From positions 3,596,001-3,660,000 of the forward strand of contig CP117875.1 of NCBI GenBank assembly GCA_028736075.1: a DNA stretch of 64,000 bases, read 5' to 3'. This DNA comes from Chryseobacterium sp. KACC 21268. GTDB lineage: Bacteria; Bacteroidota; Bacteroidia; Flavobacteriales; Weeksellaceae. Both the position numbers and the translations under genes were made by a program. Shown here piece after piece: positions 35,024-43,367 of this stretch (its first letter is position 1; every line of letters starts with the position of its first letter). The notes beneath the pieces are model-generated. The model worked only from the letters and a program-made list of their open reading frames with translations, ran no database searches and had not been told where the DNA came from.

Positions 35024-35827
35024 TTAGTTACAGTTTTTTTCAAAATAATTTGAGGTGCTAGCAGGATCATAGGTTGTATTAAAATAATTCCCATTAAAAA
35101 CATACGCCCCATTTAGCAAATCATAGGTTTTAGAATCTATTTTATTATAAATATTATTTGAAAATGCTGAATAAAAGGCTCCATTAATAAAAAATTTACC
35201 TTTTAGAAGATTCTCTTGGTTATCATAATCAGAATAGATAATTTCAGTTTTTCCGTTGATATTTCCATCTAAGCTATATCTCCATTTTATGACTTTACTA
35301 AGATTTCCATTTTCAACAGTTATAGTTTTTGTAAGTCTGCTGTTTACTTTTTCCAAGATTTGATTGCCAGAATATTCATATAGATAAGTAACCGGATCAG
35401 AAGTTTGAAAAGGATATTTTGAAGTAACTTTTTGACTTATAATTCTATCATTTTCAATCACAAATTCTTTGTCATAAGGTCTGATAGTCATATTCGCAGA
35501 CACTTTAACTGAAACGGTATTACCTGAGTAAGTGATTTCGTCTGACGCTTTATTACTCAAATAAAAACCACCCAAATCTCCTGGCGGACTGCCAACTAAA
35601 CCTCCTGTAATCTTATTAATCCTCCTTTGAGAATCATACTCAAAAAAAAATCTGTTAAAGTTTACATCAAAACCAGACATGGAAATAATCACGTCATCAA
35701 ATTGGTAATTTTGTGTTTTAGCTGTGACTATATTACATCCATTTTCAGGAGTTTCAGATTTATCTTCATCTCTGGAACAAGATAAAAATGACACAAATGC
35801 AAATGCTAAAAAAATGTATTTTTTCAT
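35024..35827 (-). CDS. Lipoprotein of unknown function inside the lysine operon
   Basis: The 267-residue product has a lipoprotein signal (FLSCSRDEDKSE; Cys17 followed by acidic residues, as in the surface-export signal of Bacteroidota). The mature protein is a run of short beta strands with FEYDSQRRINKITG, YLYEYSGNQI and IIYSDYDNQENLLKGKFF, resembling YD/RHS-like or DUF4595-type repeats common in Chryseobacterium lipoproteins. I know no function. It starts directly after the dehydrogenase stop (no gap) and ends 12 bases before lat, so it is co-transcribed with both. Confidence 0.7.
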   Translation of the reverse strand: MKKYIFLAFAFVSFLSCSRDEDKSETPENGCNIVTAKTQNYQFDDVIISMSGFDVNFNRFFFEYDSQRRINKITGGLVGSPPGDLGGFYLSNKASDEITYSGNTVSVKVSANMTIRPYDKEFVIENDRIISQKVTSKYPFQTSDPVTYLYEYSGNQILEKVNSRLTKTITVENGNLSKVIKWRYSLDGNINGKTEIIYSDYDNQENLLKGKFFINGAFYSAFSNNIYNKIDSKTYDLLNGAYVFNGNYFNTTYDPASTSNYFEKNCN

Positions 35828-37366
35828 TTACAAATCGAATTTGATTCCTTGAGCCAAAGGCAAACTAGTCGTGTAATTGATCGTATTGGTTTGTCTTCTC
35901 ATATAATATTTCCAAACATCAGAACCAGATTCTCTTCCGCCGCCAGTTTCTTTTTCTCCACCGAAAGCGCCACCGATCTCCGCTCCGGAAGTTCCGATAT
36001 TTACATTTGCAATGCCACAATCTGAACCGCCGTTTGAAAGGAATAATTCTGCTTCACGAAGATTTTGCGTCATAATTGCTGAGCTCAATCCTTGTGGAAC
36101 ATCATTTTGTAATGCGATTGCTTCGTCAAGAGTTTTATATTTAATTAAATAAAGAATTGGTGCAAAAGTTTCGTGCTGAACGATTTCGTAACTATTTTCA
36201 ACCTCAGCGATACAAGGTTTGACGTAACAGCCAGAAGTATAATTTTCGCCTTCCAAAACGCCACCTTCAACCACGAATTTTCCGCCTTCTGCTTTACATT
36301 TTTCGATGGAATCTTGATATTGTTTTACGGCAGATTTGTCAATCAATGGACCAACGTGATTGGATTCGTCCAACGGATTTCCGATTTTCAATTGTCCATA
36401 CGCTTTTACCAAACGGTCTCTCACTTCGTCATAAACAGATTCGTGGATGATTAATCTTCTCGTAGAAGTACATCTTTGTCCAGCCGTTCCGACCGCGCCG
36501 AAAACCGCGCCGATGATACTCATATTGATGTCGGCATTTTCTGTGATGATAATCGCATTATTTCCGCCCAATTCCAGAATCGTTTTTCCGAAACGTTTTG
36601 CCACATTTTGTCCTACAATTCTTCCAACTTTAGTTGAACCTGTAAAAGAAACAAGCGAAATTCTTTTGTCATTAACCAAAGTATCGCCAATCTCGTGGTC
36701 CGCGATCACCAAACTTGAAATTCCTTCCGGAAGTCCATTTTCTTTGGCTACTTCAGCAAAGATATTTTGACAGGCGATTGCACAAAGTGGTGTTTTCTCT
36801 GATGGTTTCCAGACGACAACGTTTCCGCAGATCCACGCCAAAGAAGCGTTCCAAGCCCAAACCGCCACCGGAAAGTTGAATGCTGAGATCACGCCGACAA
36901 TTCCCAGCGGATGATATTGCTCGTACATTCTGTGACCAGGTCTTTCGGAATGCATCGTGTAGCCGTGAAGCTGACGCGACAATCCAACTGCAAAATCACA
37001 GATATCGATCATTTCCTGAACTTCGCCAAGACCTTCCTGGAGGGATTTTCCCATCTCGTAAGAAACGAGTTTTCCTAAGTCATCTTTATATTCTCTCAAT
37101 TTGTTTCCAAATTGACGCACTAGATCGCCACGTTTCGGAGAAGGAATTTGTCTGAATTCTTTGTAAGCTTCCTGTGCTTTTGACAACACTTTTTCGTAGT
37201 CATTGGCGTCAGAAGTTTTGATGGAAGCAATCAATTTTCCATCAACGGGAGAATTGCTCTCTATATTTTTTCCAGAAGAGAAAAATTCCAATCCTGTGGA
37301 GGTTCCGTTGTTTTCTGTTGAAATCCCTAATCTTTTTAGGTTTTCTGATATTGAAATTGAGGACAT
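35828..37366 (-). CDS. ALDH7-type aminoadipate-semialdehyde dehydrogenase
   Basis: A 512-residue aldehyde dehydrogenase of the antiquitin/ALDH7 type. Motifs are [25 protein letters not shown], catalytic Glu in [10 protein letters not shown], catalytic Cys in [12 protein letters not shown] (about residue 298) and the NAD-site ETFAPILY. Next to lysine 6-transaminase it fits L-piperidine-6-carboxylate/2-aminoadipate semialdehyde dehydrogenase, giving 2-aminoadipate. A longer frame begins at 37435, but the promoter at 37390-37420 lies inside it, so ATG 37366 is used. First gene of a three-gene operon. Confidence 0.88.
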   Translation of the reverse strand: MSSISISENLKRLGISTENNGTSTGLEFFSSGKNIESNSPVDGKLIASIKTSDANDYEKVLSKAQEAYKEFRQIPSPKRGDLVRQFGNKLREYKDDLGKLVSYEMGKSLQEGLGEVQEMIDICDFAVGLSRQLHGYTMHSERPGHRMYEQYHPLGIVGVISAFNFPVAVWAWNASLAWICGNVVVWKPSEKTPLCAIACQNIFAEVAKENGLPEGISSLVIADHEIGDTLVNDKRISLVSFTGSTKVGRIVGQNVAKRFGKTILELGGNNAIIITENADINMSIIGAVFGAVGTAGQRCTSTRRLIIHESVYDEVRDRLVKAYGQLKIGNPLDESNHVGPLIDKSAVKQYQDSIEKCKAEGGKFVVEGGVLEGENYTSGCYVKPCIAEVENSYEIVQHETFAPILYLIKYKTLDEAIALQNDVPQGLSSAIMTQNLREAELFLSNGGSDCGIANVNIGTSGAEIGGAFGGEKETGGGRESGSDVWKYYMRRQTNTINYTTSLPLAQGIKFDL

Positions 37367-37389
37367 AAAGTTTTTAATTTTGAAGTTTC

Positions 37390-37420
37390 TAAAGATAAAA
37401 ATATATTTTGAACGACAAAA
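37390..37420 (-). promoter_or_regulatory. Promoter of the lysine-catabolism operon
   Basis: On the minus strand TTTTG at 37416-37420, an 18-base spacer and TATCTTTA at 37390-37397 match the TTG/TAnnTTTG promoter. It sits 24 bases before the chosen ATG. Confidence 0.6.
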
Positions 37421-37532
37421 TTTAAAAACTAACAATCGTTAGTTGATGAGTTTGAAAGTTTGAGAATAAAATGATTAGCGGGTTTTGTGGGCTTAAGTTA
37501 TTTTGAACAAATCTAAATTGGATAATTTTCCT

Positions 37533-37540
37533 TAATTTTG
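37533..37540 (+). promoter_or_regulatory. -7 element before the 60-residue membrane protein gene
   Basis: TAATTTTG exactly matches TAnnTTTG and lies 14 bases before the ATG. No TTG is at ideal distance. Confidence 0.45.
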
Positions 37541-37553
37541 AAAAAAATAAAAA

Positions 37554-37736
37554 ATGGAAGAGCATATTCAGACGGAGGAGAAAAAATTACCGAAGTGGAA
37601 GATCTTGCTGAAAAAGTTTGGCATCGGCGGAATCATTTTCTTTACTGTGAAAGGAATCATCACTTCTACCCTTATCTATTTCCTTGGTAAAAATTTCTGG
37701 ATCATCATCCGCGATTATTTTGCCAATCTGTTTTAA
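37554..37736 (+). CDS. Small single-pass membrane protein (60 aa)
   Basis: A 60-residue protein with an acidic then basic N-terminus (EEHIQTEEKKLPKWKILLKK) and one long hydrophobic stretch (about 24-55). I do not recognise a family. It is supported by an exact -7 promoter element close upstream and by its position filling the gap before the convergent doxX gene, whose stop codon directly abuts its own. Function unknown. Confidence 0.55.
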   Translation: MEEHIQTEEKKLPKWKILLKKFGIGGIIFFTVKGIITSTLIYFLGKNFWIIIRDYFANLF

Positions 37737-38162
37737 TTAGTAAAGTGCTTCTTTCTTAGAAAATAACCAATCCAGAGAAAACTTGCCTGAACCTAAGACA
37801 AAGATCGTCAGGTAAAAGAAAAAATACACCAAACTCAATTCTTTGGTCGCGTACGAATCTGAACCGTGAGCCACGAAAAACGCGATGAGCATTGTGACCA
37901 TCAAAGGAATTGTGGCAAATCTTGTGAGAAATCCAAGCATGATGAAAACGGAACACAAAAATTCCGCAAAAACGACAAGCACCAGAGAAATCGCTGATCC
38001 CAGTCCCAGGAAATTCATAAATTCTATCTTGTCATTCGCAATCAGCTTATCCAATTTTGGCAAACCGTGCGTCAACATTGATATTCCCACGAATAATCTT
38101 ATTACCAATATCAATCCGTTTAAAACCGTGTCATTAACTTTCGATGAATTAAAATTTCTCAT
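37737..38162 (-). CDS. DoxX family membrane protein
   Basis: A 141-residue protein with four transmembrane helices in the DoxX arrangement: LILVIRLFVGISMLTHGLPKL, ISLVLVVFAEFLCSVFIMLG, TIPLMVTMLIAFFVAHG and LVYFFFYLTIFVLGSG. DoxX-type proteins are small inner-membrane proteins linked to quinone or thiol redox in some species, but the role here is open. ATG 38162 is chosen over a TTG four codons upstream. It converges with the small membrane protein gene with no space between stops. Confidence 0.8.
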   Translation of the reverse strand: MRNFNSSKVNDTVLNGLILVIRLFVGISMLTHGLPKLDKLIANDKIEFMNFLGLGSAISLVLVVFAEFLCSVFIMLGFLTRFATIPLMVTMLIAFFVAHGSDSYATKELSLVYFFFYLTIFVLGSGKFSLDWLFSKKEALY

Positions 38163-38191
38163 TTCCAGAATCAATTTCTATCAAAGCTAAC

Positions 38192-38219
38192 AAAAAAATC
38201 CTTTATAGAAAAGGATTTA
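38192..38219 (-). terminator. Terminator of era
   Basis: On the minus strand an 8-9-bp stem (AAATCCTT with AAGGATTT) is followed by T7, immediately after the era stop codon. Confidence 0.8.
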
Positions 38220-38227
38220 GGAGGTTT

Positions 38228-39103
38228 TTAACGGTAACCGAAGTTTTTGAGATCTCTGTCATTTTTTCGCCAGTCTTTTTTGACTTTTACGAAAAGGCTG
38301 AGATGTATTTTTTTATTAAAGAATTTTTCCAGGTCGATACGCGCTTCTGTACCCACTTTTTTGATCATCTCACCTTTGTGGCCAATGATGATTCCTTTCT
38401 GCGTATCACGCTCCACGTAGATGATAGAATCAATAACGATCGCACCTTCTTTTTCCTTGAATTGTTCCGTCACCACTTCTACAGCGTACGGAATCTCTTT
38501 CTCATAATTCAACAAGATCTTCTCACGTATTGCTTCATTGACGAAGAAACGCTCTGGTCTGTCCGTGTACATTTCCTTGTCGTAGTAAGGTGGATTTTCC
38601 GGTAACATCTCTTTCAGTTTCGGAAGGATCACGTGTGTGTTGAAAGAGTTTAAAGCAGAAATTGGAAGGATCTCAGCTTTAGGGATTTTCTCGTGCCAAT
38701 CGGTCGCTATTTTCTCCAGCGCTTCCTGATTGGTCTGGTCGATCTTGTTTAATAATAATAGAACAGGAACTGGAATTTTGTTCAATTTATCAATCAAAAA
38801 TTCTGATTGTTCCGCTTTGTCCGTCACATCTACAATGAAAAGAAAAACATCTGCATCCTGTAAAGAATCTTTCACAACATCCATCATTTTTTCCTGCAAA
38901 CCGTATTTCGGGTCCAGAACGCCTGGCGTATCAGAAAAAACGATTTGAAGGTCTTCTTCATTATAGATCCCGAAGATCCTGTGCCTTGTGGTTTGTGCTT
39001 TTTGGGTCACGATTGCCAGTTTCTCTCCCATCAATTGATTGAGAAGGGTTGATTTTCCGGCGTTAGGTTTCCCAACGATGTTTACGAATCCTGCTTTGTG
39101 CAT
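38228..39103 (-). CDS. era: GTPase Era
   Basis: A 291-residue TrmE-Era GTPase. G1 GKPNAGKST is at 11-19, G3 DTPG near residue 58, G4 NKID near 119, and the C-terminal KH domain has IIIGHKGEMIKKVG (about 234-247) with downstream basic helix. Era binds the 3' end of 16S rRNA and supports 30S assembly. Length and domain order are normal. A TAACTTTG -7 element lies about 70 bases upstream, and the leader holds an 8-bp hairpin. Confidence 0.95.
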   Translation of the reverse strand: MHKAGFVNIVGKPNAGKSTLLNQLMGEKLAIVTQKAQTTRHRIFGIYNEEDLQIVFSDTPGVLDPKYGLQEKMMDVVKDSLQDADVFLFIVDVTDKAEQSEFLIDKLNKIPVPVLLLLNKIDQTNQEALEKIATDWHEKIPKAEILPISALNSFNTHVILPKLKEMLPENPPYYDKEMYTDRPERFFVNEAIREKILLNYEKEIPYAVEVVTEQFKEKEGAIVIDSIIYVERDTQKGIIIGHKGEMIKKVGTEARIDLEKFFNKKIHLSLFVKVKKDWRKNDRDLKNFGYR

Positions 39104-39172
39104 TAATTTGAATTAAAATTAAAAGGTTGAATGACCAAAAGATTTGAGCATTCAACGATTAGAAATGATTTG

Positions 39173-39180
39173 CAAAGTTA
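39173..39180 (-). promoter_or_regulatory. -7 element of era promoter
   Basis: On the minus strand TAACTTTG exactly matches TAnnTTTG. Transcription would start near 39166, giving a leader of about 60 bases with a hairpin at 39126-39156. Confidence 0.45.
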
Positions 39181-39259
39181 CGGAATTTTTGCAGGAAGAT
39201 TTTTAAAATCGTAATATTAAATCTATCAGTGAGTTATATATATTTTAAAGAATTATTTT

Positions 39260-39267
39260 TAACTTTA
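39260..39267 (+). promoter_or_regulatory. -7 element before the small T9SS protein gene
   Basis: TAACTTTA (TAnnTTTG-like) lies 25 bases before ATG 39292 and downstream of the alternative start at 39229, which it helps to exclude. Confidence 0.4.
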
Positions 39268-39291
39268 TCGTCTAGAATAAACTTATATCTC

Positions 39292-39972
39292 ATGAAAAAA
39301 ACTCTATTTTTTATTTTTGCTACCAATTTATTTTTTGCGCAAAACTTAGAATTAATCAACACAAACTGGCAGGTGACCAAAGTTGTTGGCGAATTGTCTC
39401 CTACTGATCAGCTTCCTCCACCAATGCCTTATCAGCAAATTACAGATTTTGGTACAAATCCTTCAAGAATCAGTCTGTCCTTTTTTAACACTGTCTCAGC
39501 AGATGTAACTTATAGTGGGCAAAATGCTTTCACGGTGAACAGTAAAGCCTGTACTTTGGCCGATTACTGGGGAGATAATGGTCAGGTTAACCAGTTTTTT
39601 GGATCTTTGTGTAATTTCTTTATAAAAGACTCCAATTATTATTACACAATCGAAAATAATGGCACTGAAAAAACTTTAAAAATTGGTAATGCAATATTCC
39701 AGGAGGTTCATTTTAAATCTATTACGTTAGGCACAAAAGACAATGAATTATCTAAAGTTGTTCTTGGTCCTAATCCTGTGAAAGACATTTTAAATGTATC
39801 AAATTCCGATGTTATAACCTCAGTGAAAATTTATGATTCATCAGGAAAAGTAATATATGACAAGCTGGTAGAAAAGTCGAAAACTGTAAATATCGACGTG
39901 AAAAGCTTTAAAACAGGTATCTATTTTATTCAGTTAAATGGTGAGGAAATTTATAAGGTCATTAAACAATAA
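39292..39972 (+). CDS. Small T9SS-sorted secreted protein
   Basis: A 226-residue protein with a signal peptide (NLFFAQ, residue 16), a lipocalin-like or META-like N-terminal half beginning LINTNWQVTKVVGEL, and a type A T9SS sorting domain at the C-terminus (LGPNPVKDILNVSN, SVKIYDSSGKVIYD, GIYFIQL). The N-terminal domain has no function I can name; the W-x-V-T-K opening is frequent in Chryseobacterium surface proteins. It is followed by a terminator and is monocistronic. Confidence 0.8.
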   Translation: MKKTLFFIFATNLFFAQNLELINTNWQVTKVVGELSPTDQLPPPMPYQQITDFGTNPSRISLSFFNTVSADVTYSGQNAFTVNSKACTLADYWGDNGQVNQFFGSLCNFFIKDSNYYYTIENNGTEKTLKIGNAIFQEVHFKSITLGTKDNELSKVVLGPNPVKDILNVSNSDVITSVKIYDSSGKVIYDKLVEKSKTVNIDVKSFKTGIYFIQLNGEEIYKVIKQ

Positions 39973-39994
39973 AAATAATTTCTTATAAAATGAA

Positions 39995-40029
39995 TAAAAA
40001 ATCGGTTCAAATTTGAGCCGATTTTTTTA
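39995..40029 (+). terminator. Terminator of the small T9SS protein gene
   Basis: A stem AAAAATCGG-TCAAA with its complement (one G-T pair, tiny loop) is followed by T7, about 25 bases past the stop codon. Confidence 0.8.
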
Positions 40030-40039
40030 TTTAAAGTTT

Positions 40040-40047
40040 TACCTTTG
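40040..40047 (+). promoter_or_regulatory. -7 element of nrnA promoter
   Basis: TACCTTTG exactly matches TAnnTTTG and lies 26 bases before the nrnA ATG, directly after the upstream terminator. Confidence 0.5.
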
Positions 40048-40073
40048 GAACTTCACTTTTTCAATCATCATTT

Positions 40074-41078
40074 ATGTTTACAGCCAAAGAAATCTCAGAG
40101 ATCAACGCCCTTCTCGTTCCGGGAAATAATATCGTCATCGTATCACATCACAATCCCGATGGCGACGCGATCGGCTCTTCTCTTGGTCTGAAACATTACC
40201 TGAAAACAAAAGACATCGAAGCAACCGTGATCGTTCCCAATGACTTTCCAAAGTTCCTAAAGTGGATGCCGGAAGCGAAGAAGATCGTGATCGGCGAATA
40301 CAAAAGAAAAGTGGCTGGTGAAGCGATCTACAATGCGGATGTGATCTTCTGTCTTGATTTCAATTCACCGTCGCGAATAGGAATTCTTGGTGATTGGGTA
40401 ACGAAAGCGAAAGCAAAAAAAATCTTAATTGACCATCATCAGATGCCTGAGCAATTCGATTATGTGTATTCTGACACTACGATCCCTGCGACTTGCCAAA
40501 TGGTCTATCACTTCATCCAAGCCAACAATGATGAAAAATCTGTGAATCTGGATATTGCACAATGTCTTTACACTGGAATAATGACTGATACAGGCGGTTT
40601 CCGTTTCCGTTCAACAAGCGCTAGCACACACAGAATTGTCGCCGATTTGATTGAAAAAGGTGCAGATCCAGCCATCATCACTTCCAACACTTGGGACACA
40701 AATACGATTTCCAGGCTTCATCTCCTTTCCCTCGTTCTCAGCAGGATCGAATTGACAAAAGATGGAAAAGTAGCCATCCTTTGGCTGAAACGTGCTGAAT
40801 TGAAAGAATATGGCTTTGACAAAGGTGATACAGAAGGTTTCGTGAATTATGGTCTTAGCGTTCTCGGAACTAAAATGGCGGTTTTCTTTATGGAAGATCT
40901 GTACGAGGATTTTATCAAGATCTCTTTCCGTTCCAAAGATGCTGTGGACACGAATCAGTTTGCGAGAAAGCACTTCAACGGTGGCGGACACATCAATGCT
41001 TCTGGTGGGAAATATTTCAAATCTATGGAGGAAACGATTGAGGATTTTAAAGAGAAGATCGAGGCGGAGGATTTTTAA
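40074..41078 (+). CDS. nrnA: DHH/DHHA1 oligoribonuclease / pAp phosphatase NrnA
   Basis: A 334-residue DHH phosphoesterase. Motifs are SHHNPDGDAIGSS (about 24-36, metal binding), DFNSPSRIG, LIDHHQMPE (DHH at about 123), GIMTDTGGFRFRSTS, and the DHHA1 substrate motif NGGGHINASGG (about 302-312). NrnA degrades nanoRNA and dephosphorylates pAp, joining RNA turnover with sulfur assimilation. Normal length. Monocistronic. Confidence 0.92.
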   Translation: MFTAKEISEINALLVPGNNIVIVSHHNPDGDAIGSSLGLKHYLKTKDIEATVIVPNDFPKFLKWMPEAKKIVIGEYKRKVAGEAIYNADVIFCLDFNSPSRIGILGDWVTKAKAKKILIDHHQMPEQFDYVYSDTTIPATCQMVYHFIQANNDEKSVNLDIAQCLYTGIMTDTGGFRFRSTSASTHRIVADLIEKGADPAIITSNTWDTNTISRLHLLSLVLSRIELTKDGKVAILWLKRAELKEYGFDKGDTEGFVNYGLSVLGTKMAVFFMEDLYEDFIKISFRSKDAVDTNQFARKHFNGGGHINASGGKYFKSMEETIEDFKEKIEAEDF

Positions 41079-41215
41079 TTGGTCAGCAATCCCTTTTGTT
41101 TTTCGTCAAGTATTAAATTACCATTATCATTATCACTAAAACAATAGTTGTAAACTAAGAAATTAATCTTAATATTGTATCACTACAAAATTAGTTTTAA
41201 TCAAAAATTTACGCT

Positions 41216-42048
41216 ATGAAATTTCACCACCTATTTTACCTAATTTTTATATTTCTAATTCAATTTTCTTACGGACAATCTTACAAGATCATCTATGAAC
41301 TGAAATGGAAATCAGCAGAAACTGACAAAGATTATCAATCTGAACTGACCGCTCTGATCAGAAATGAAAAAGAATCTTATTTGAATCGTTGGCAAAATTC
41401 AAGTATGATTCTTTGAAAACCTCATTCGTCTCGCAGGGTTACAGAAATTTCCCAAGTCCAAAAGAAGAATGGAAATTACAACAACTTGTCATCAAAGATC
41501 TGAAATCTCAGACTACTACAATAGAATATGAATTCTTCGACAAGGTTTACCTTACAAAATATGACTATAAACCGAAGTGGACCATCAAAGAGATCAAAAG
41601 TAAAATCTTTGGTTACAATGTACAAAAAGCAGAAACCGACTTTGGTGGAAGAAAGTGGATCGCGTGGTTTACCAACGAAATCCCGATCAATGATGGTCCG
41701 TACAAGTTTTTCGGATTGCCTGGACTGATACTGAAGATCAGTGATTCTGACGATAATTTTATTTTTGAGATCAAAGGTCTGACAAAGGAACAAAGCAACA
41801 TCGAAAAACGCAACGCCTACACTGCAAAAGTAAACCTGTCGCCAAAACAATGGGATATTTTCTGGGAAAAATATCAAAAAGAACCTTCAATGATCTTTTC
41901 CAATCTGAATGACCCGAAAGCCACTTTCAGTTATGTTTACAATGGGAAAAATGTAGATTCCAGGGAAGCAAAAGAATCCTATGACAAGTCGGAGAAAGCA
42001 AAAATTGATTGGTTCAAAAACCCGATTGATTTGAAAAGTTGCGAGTAA
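41216..42048 (+). pseudogene. GLPGLI family protein gene with a frameshift
   Basis: Two frames together encode one GLPGLI protein. The first (from ATG 41216) gives a signal peptide (QFSYGQ) and SYKIIYELKW, then stops at 41416; the second carries the rest to 42048, including FFGLPGLILKISDS. Joining the frames near 41380 by restoring one T to the run TTT (41380-41382) yields ESYFESLAKFKYDSL, which fits the family. So one T seems lost, either a true mutation or a homopolymer sequencing error. GLPGLI proteins are secreted, of unknown function. Confidence 0.75.
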
Positions 42049-42100
42049 TGATTTGTTGAAACTTTAATCTTTTGAAAACTTTTGGTAGACAAACAAACCC

Positions 42101-42209
42101 CTAGCCCCGATGGGAACGGCATCCTTTTTTGTCTTATCCGAAAACTTGTTTTTGATGACAAAACTTCTAAGACAAAAAAGATATAGTGGACAGCGGGATC
42201 AAGCTCCTA
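42101..42209 (+). repeat. Dispersed palindromic element type A, copy 2
   Basis: It begins AGCCCCGATGGGAACGGC, continues with ATCCTTTTTTGTC, a variable middle, GACAAAAAAGATATAG and GTGGACAGCGGGAT, and ends AGCTCCTA. The ATCCTTTTTTGTC and GACAAAAAAGAT blocks are inverted relative to each other. It fills the gap between the convergent GLPGLI and DUF1304 genes and could act as a terminator for both. Confidence 0.8.
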
Positions 42210-42214
42210 AAAAT

Positions 42215-42580
42215 CTATCTCAACAGCACGAAAACCAAAGCGATGATTGCCGGCAAAGCCTGAACGAAAAATATTTTTTTCGAAGCCGAAAGTGCACCGT
42301 AAATTCCGGCTACAATTACGCATCCAAGAAAGAAAATCGCCACATTTTTTGACCAAATGGCGTCGCAAATGAACAAACACCAAATGAGTCCGGCGGAGAG
42401 AAATCCGTTGTACAAGCCTTGGTTAGCGGCGAGTCCTTTTGTTGGTTTGAATAGCTCATCCGGAAGCGAACCTTTGAAGGTTTTCTTGCCCAAGGTTTCC
42501 CACGCGAACATTTCCATATACAGGATGTAAAAATGCTCTAGAGCGACGATTGCGATGAGGGTTTTTGATAGAATTTCCAT
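42215..42580 (-). CDS. DUF1304 membrane protein
   Basis: A 121-residue protein with four hydrophobic helices: LSKTLIAIVALEHFYILYME, GLYNGFLSAGLIWCLFI, VAIFFLGCVIVAGIYGALSA and FVQALPAIIALVFVLL. AIVALEHFYILYMEMFAW and ANQGLYNGFLS are DUF1304 landmarks. Function is unknown. The ATG at 42580 lies one base past the hydrolase stop, so the longer frame from 42667 is rejected; the gene is translationally linked to the hydrolase and ends beside the dispersed repeat. Confidence 0.85.
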   Translation of the reverse strand: MEILSKTLIAIVALEHFYILYMEMFAWETLGKKTFKGSLPDELFKPTKGLAANQGLYNGFLSAGLIWCLFICDAIWSKNVAIFFLGCVIVAGIYGALSASKKIFFVQALPAIIALVFVLLR

Positions 42581-42581
42581 T

Positions 42582-43364
42582 TTAGAGAACGAATTTTTTT
42601 GGTAAATGATGAAGCAATTCTGTGTTGATGATCGAGGCGCAAACTTCCGGTTTTTCCCAATGTCCATTGTGTCCGCAATCCAGAACGTAGGATTTGATGT
42701 TGGTATTATCGGGCAGGTTTTTGATGGTTTTTTCTGAGTTGACTGCCGAATCGTGTTTGCCAGATAAAATGAGGATTTTGCCTTCGAAGTTTTCTAAGAC
42801 CTTGGAGCGGTCGGGACGTTCTATCATTCCTTTTTGAGAGGCAAGAACACCGTCGACGGAAGATGTGTACGCGATTTCCTTCGCAAGTTTTATTTTTGAT
42901 TCCAGAATGTCGTGCTCGTTTGGATTGAAGAGATTGGGAACGCCGGCGTTTACGAAAGCTCTCAGGTTTTCTTTGATGATTCTCAAGCCTTTGGTTCGGG
43001 TCTGTTTCTTCTCCTCGTCGTCTGCAAAATAGGTTGAGAAAAACAGCGTGAATGATTTCAAATCCTCAGGATGTTTTTCTGCAAAAGCTAATGCAATGTA
43101 ACCGCCCATCGAATGTCCGAGCAGGTGGAATTCATTTAATTTCAGATGGTCTGTGAGTTTTTTTACTTCTTCAGCCATCAATTCCATTGTTTGAACTTCG
43201 GCAATTACATCTGACTTTCCGAATCCTGGCAAATCGATCTTTATCAATTTGAATTTCTCGGACAGATGCGGTTTCAAATCTTCCCAGATCGAGAGATTTT
43301 CCATAAAGCCGTGGAGCAACACCAGGTTTTCCGTTCCGTCTCCTTCTATTTCGTAGTTGAGCAT
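42582..43364 (-). CDS. Alpha/beta hydrolase
   Basis: A 260-residue alpha/beta-hydrolase fold protein: oxyanion region LVLLHGFMEN (about 15-24), nucleophile elbow GHSMGGYIALAF (Ser at about 96), acid in LSGKHDSAV (about residue 209) and catalytic His in DCGHNGHWEKPE (about 237-248). Such enzymes range from esterases to haloperoxidases; the substrate is not readable from the sequence. It lies between a lipoprotein gene (3-base gap) and the DUF1304 gene (1-base gap), forming a three-gene operon. No signal peptide is present, so it is cytoplasmic. Confidence 0.85.
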   Translation of the reverse strand: MLNYEIEGDGTENLVLLHGFMENLSIWEDLKPHLSEKFKLIKIDLPGFGKSDVIAEVQTMELMAEEVKKLTDHLKLNEFHLLGHSMGGYIALAFAEKHPEDLKSFTLFFSTYFADDEEKKQTRTKGLRIIKENLRAFVNAGVPNLFNPNEHDILESKIKLAKEIAYTSSVDGVLASQKGMIERPDRSKVLENFEGKILILSGKHDSAVNSEKTIKNLPDNTNIKSYVLDCGHNGHWEKPEVCASIINTELLHHLPKKFVL

Positions 43365-43367
43365 TTT

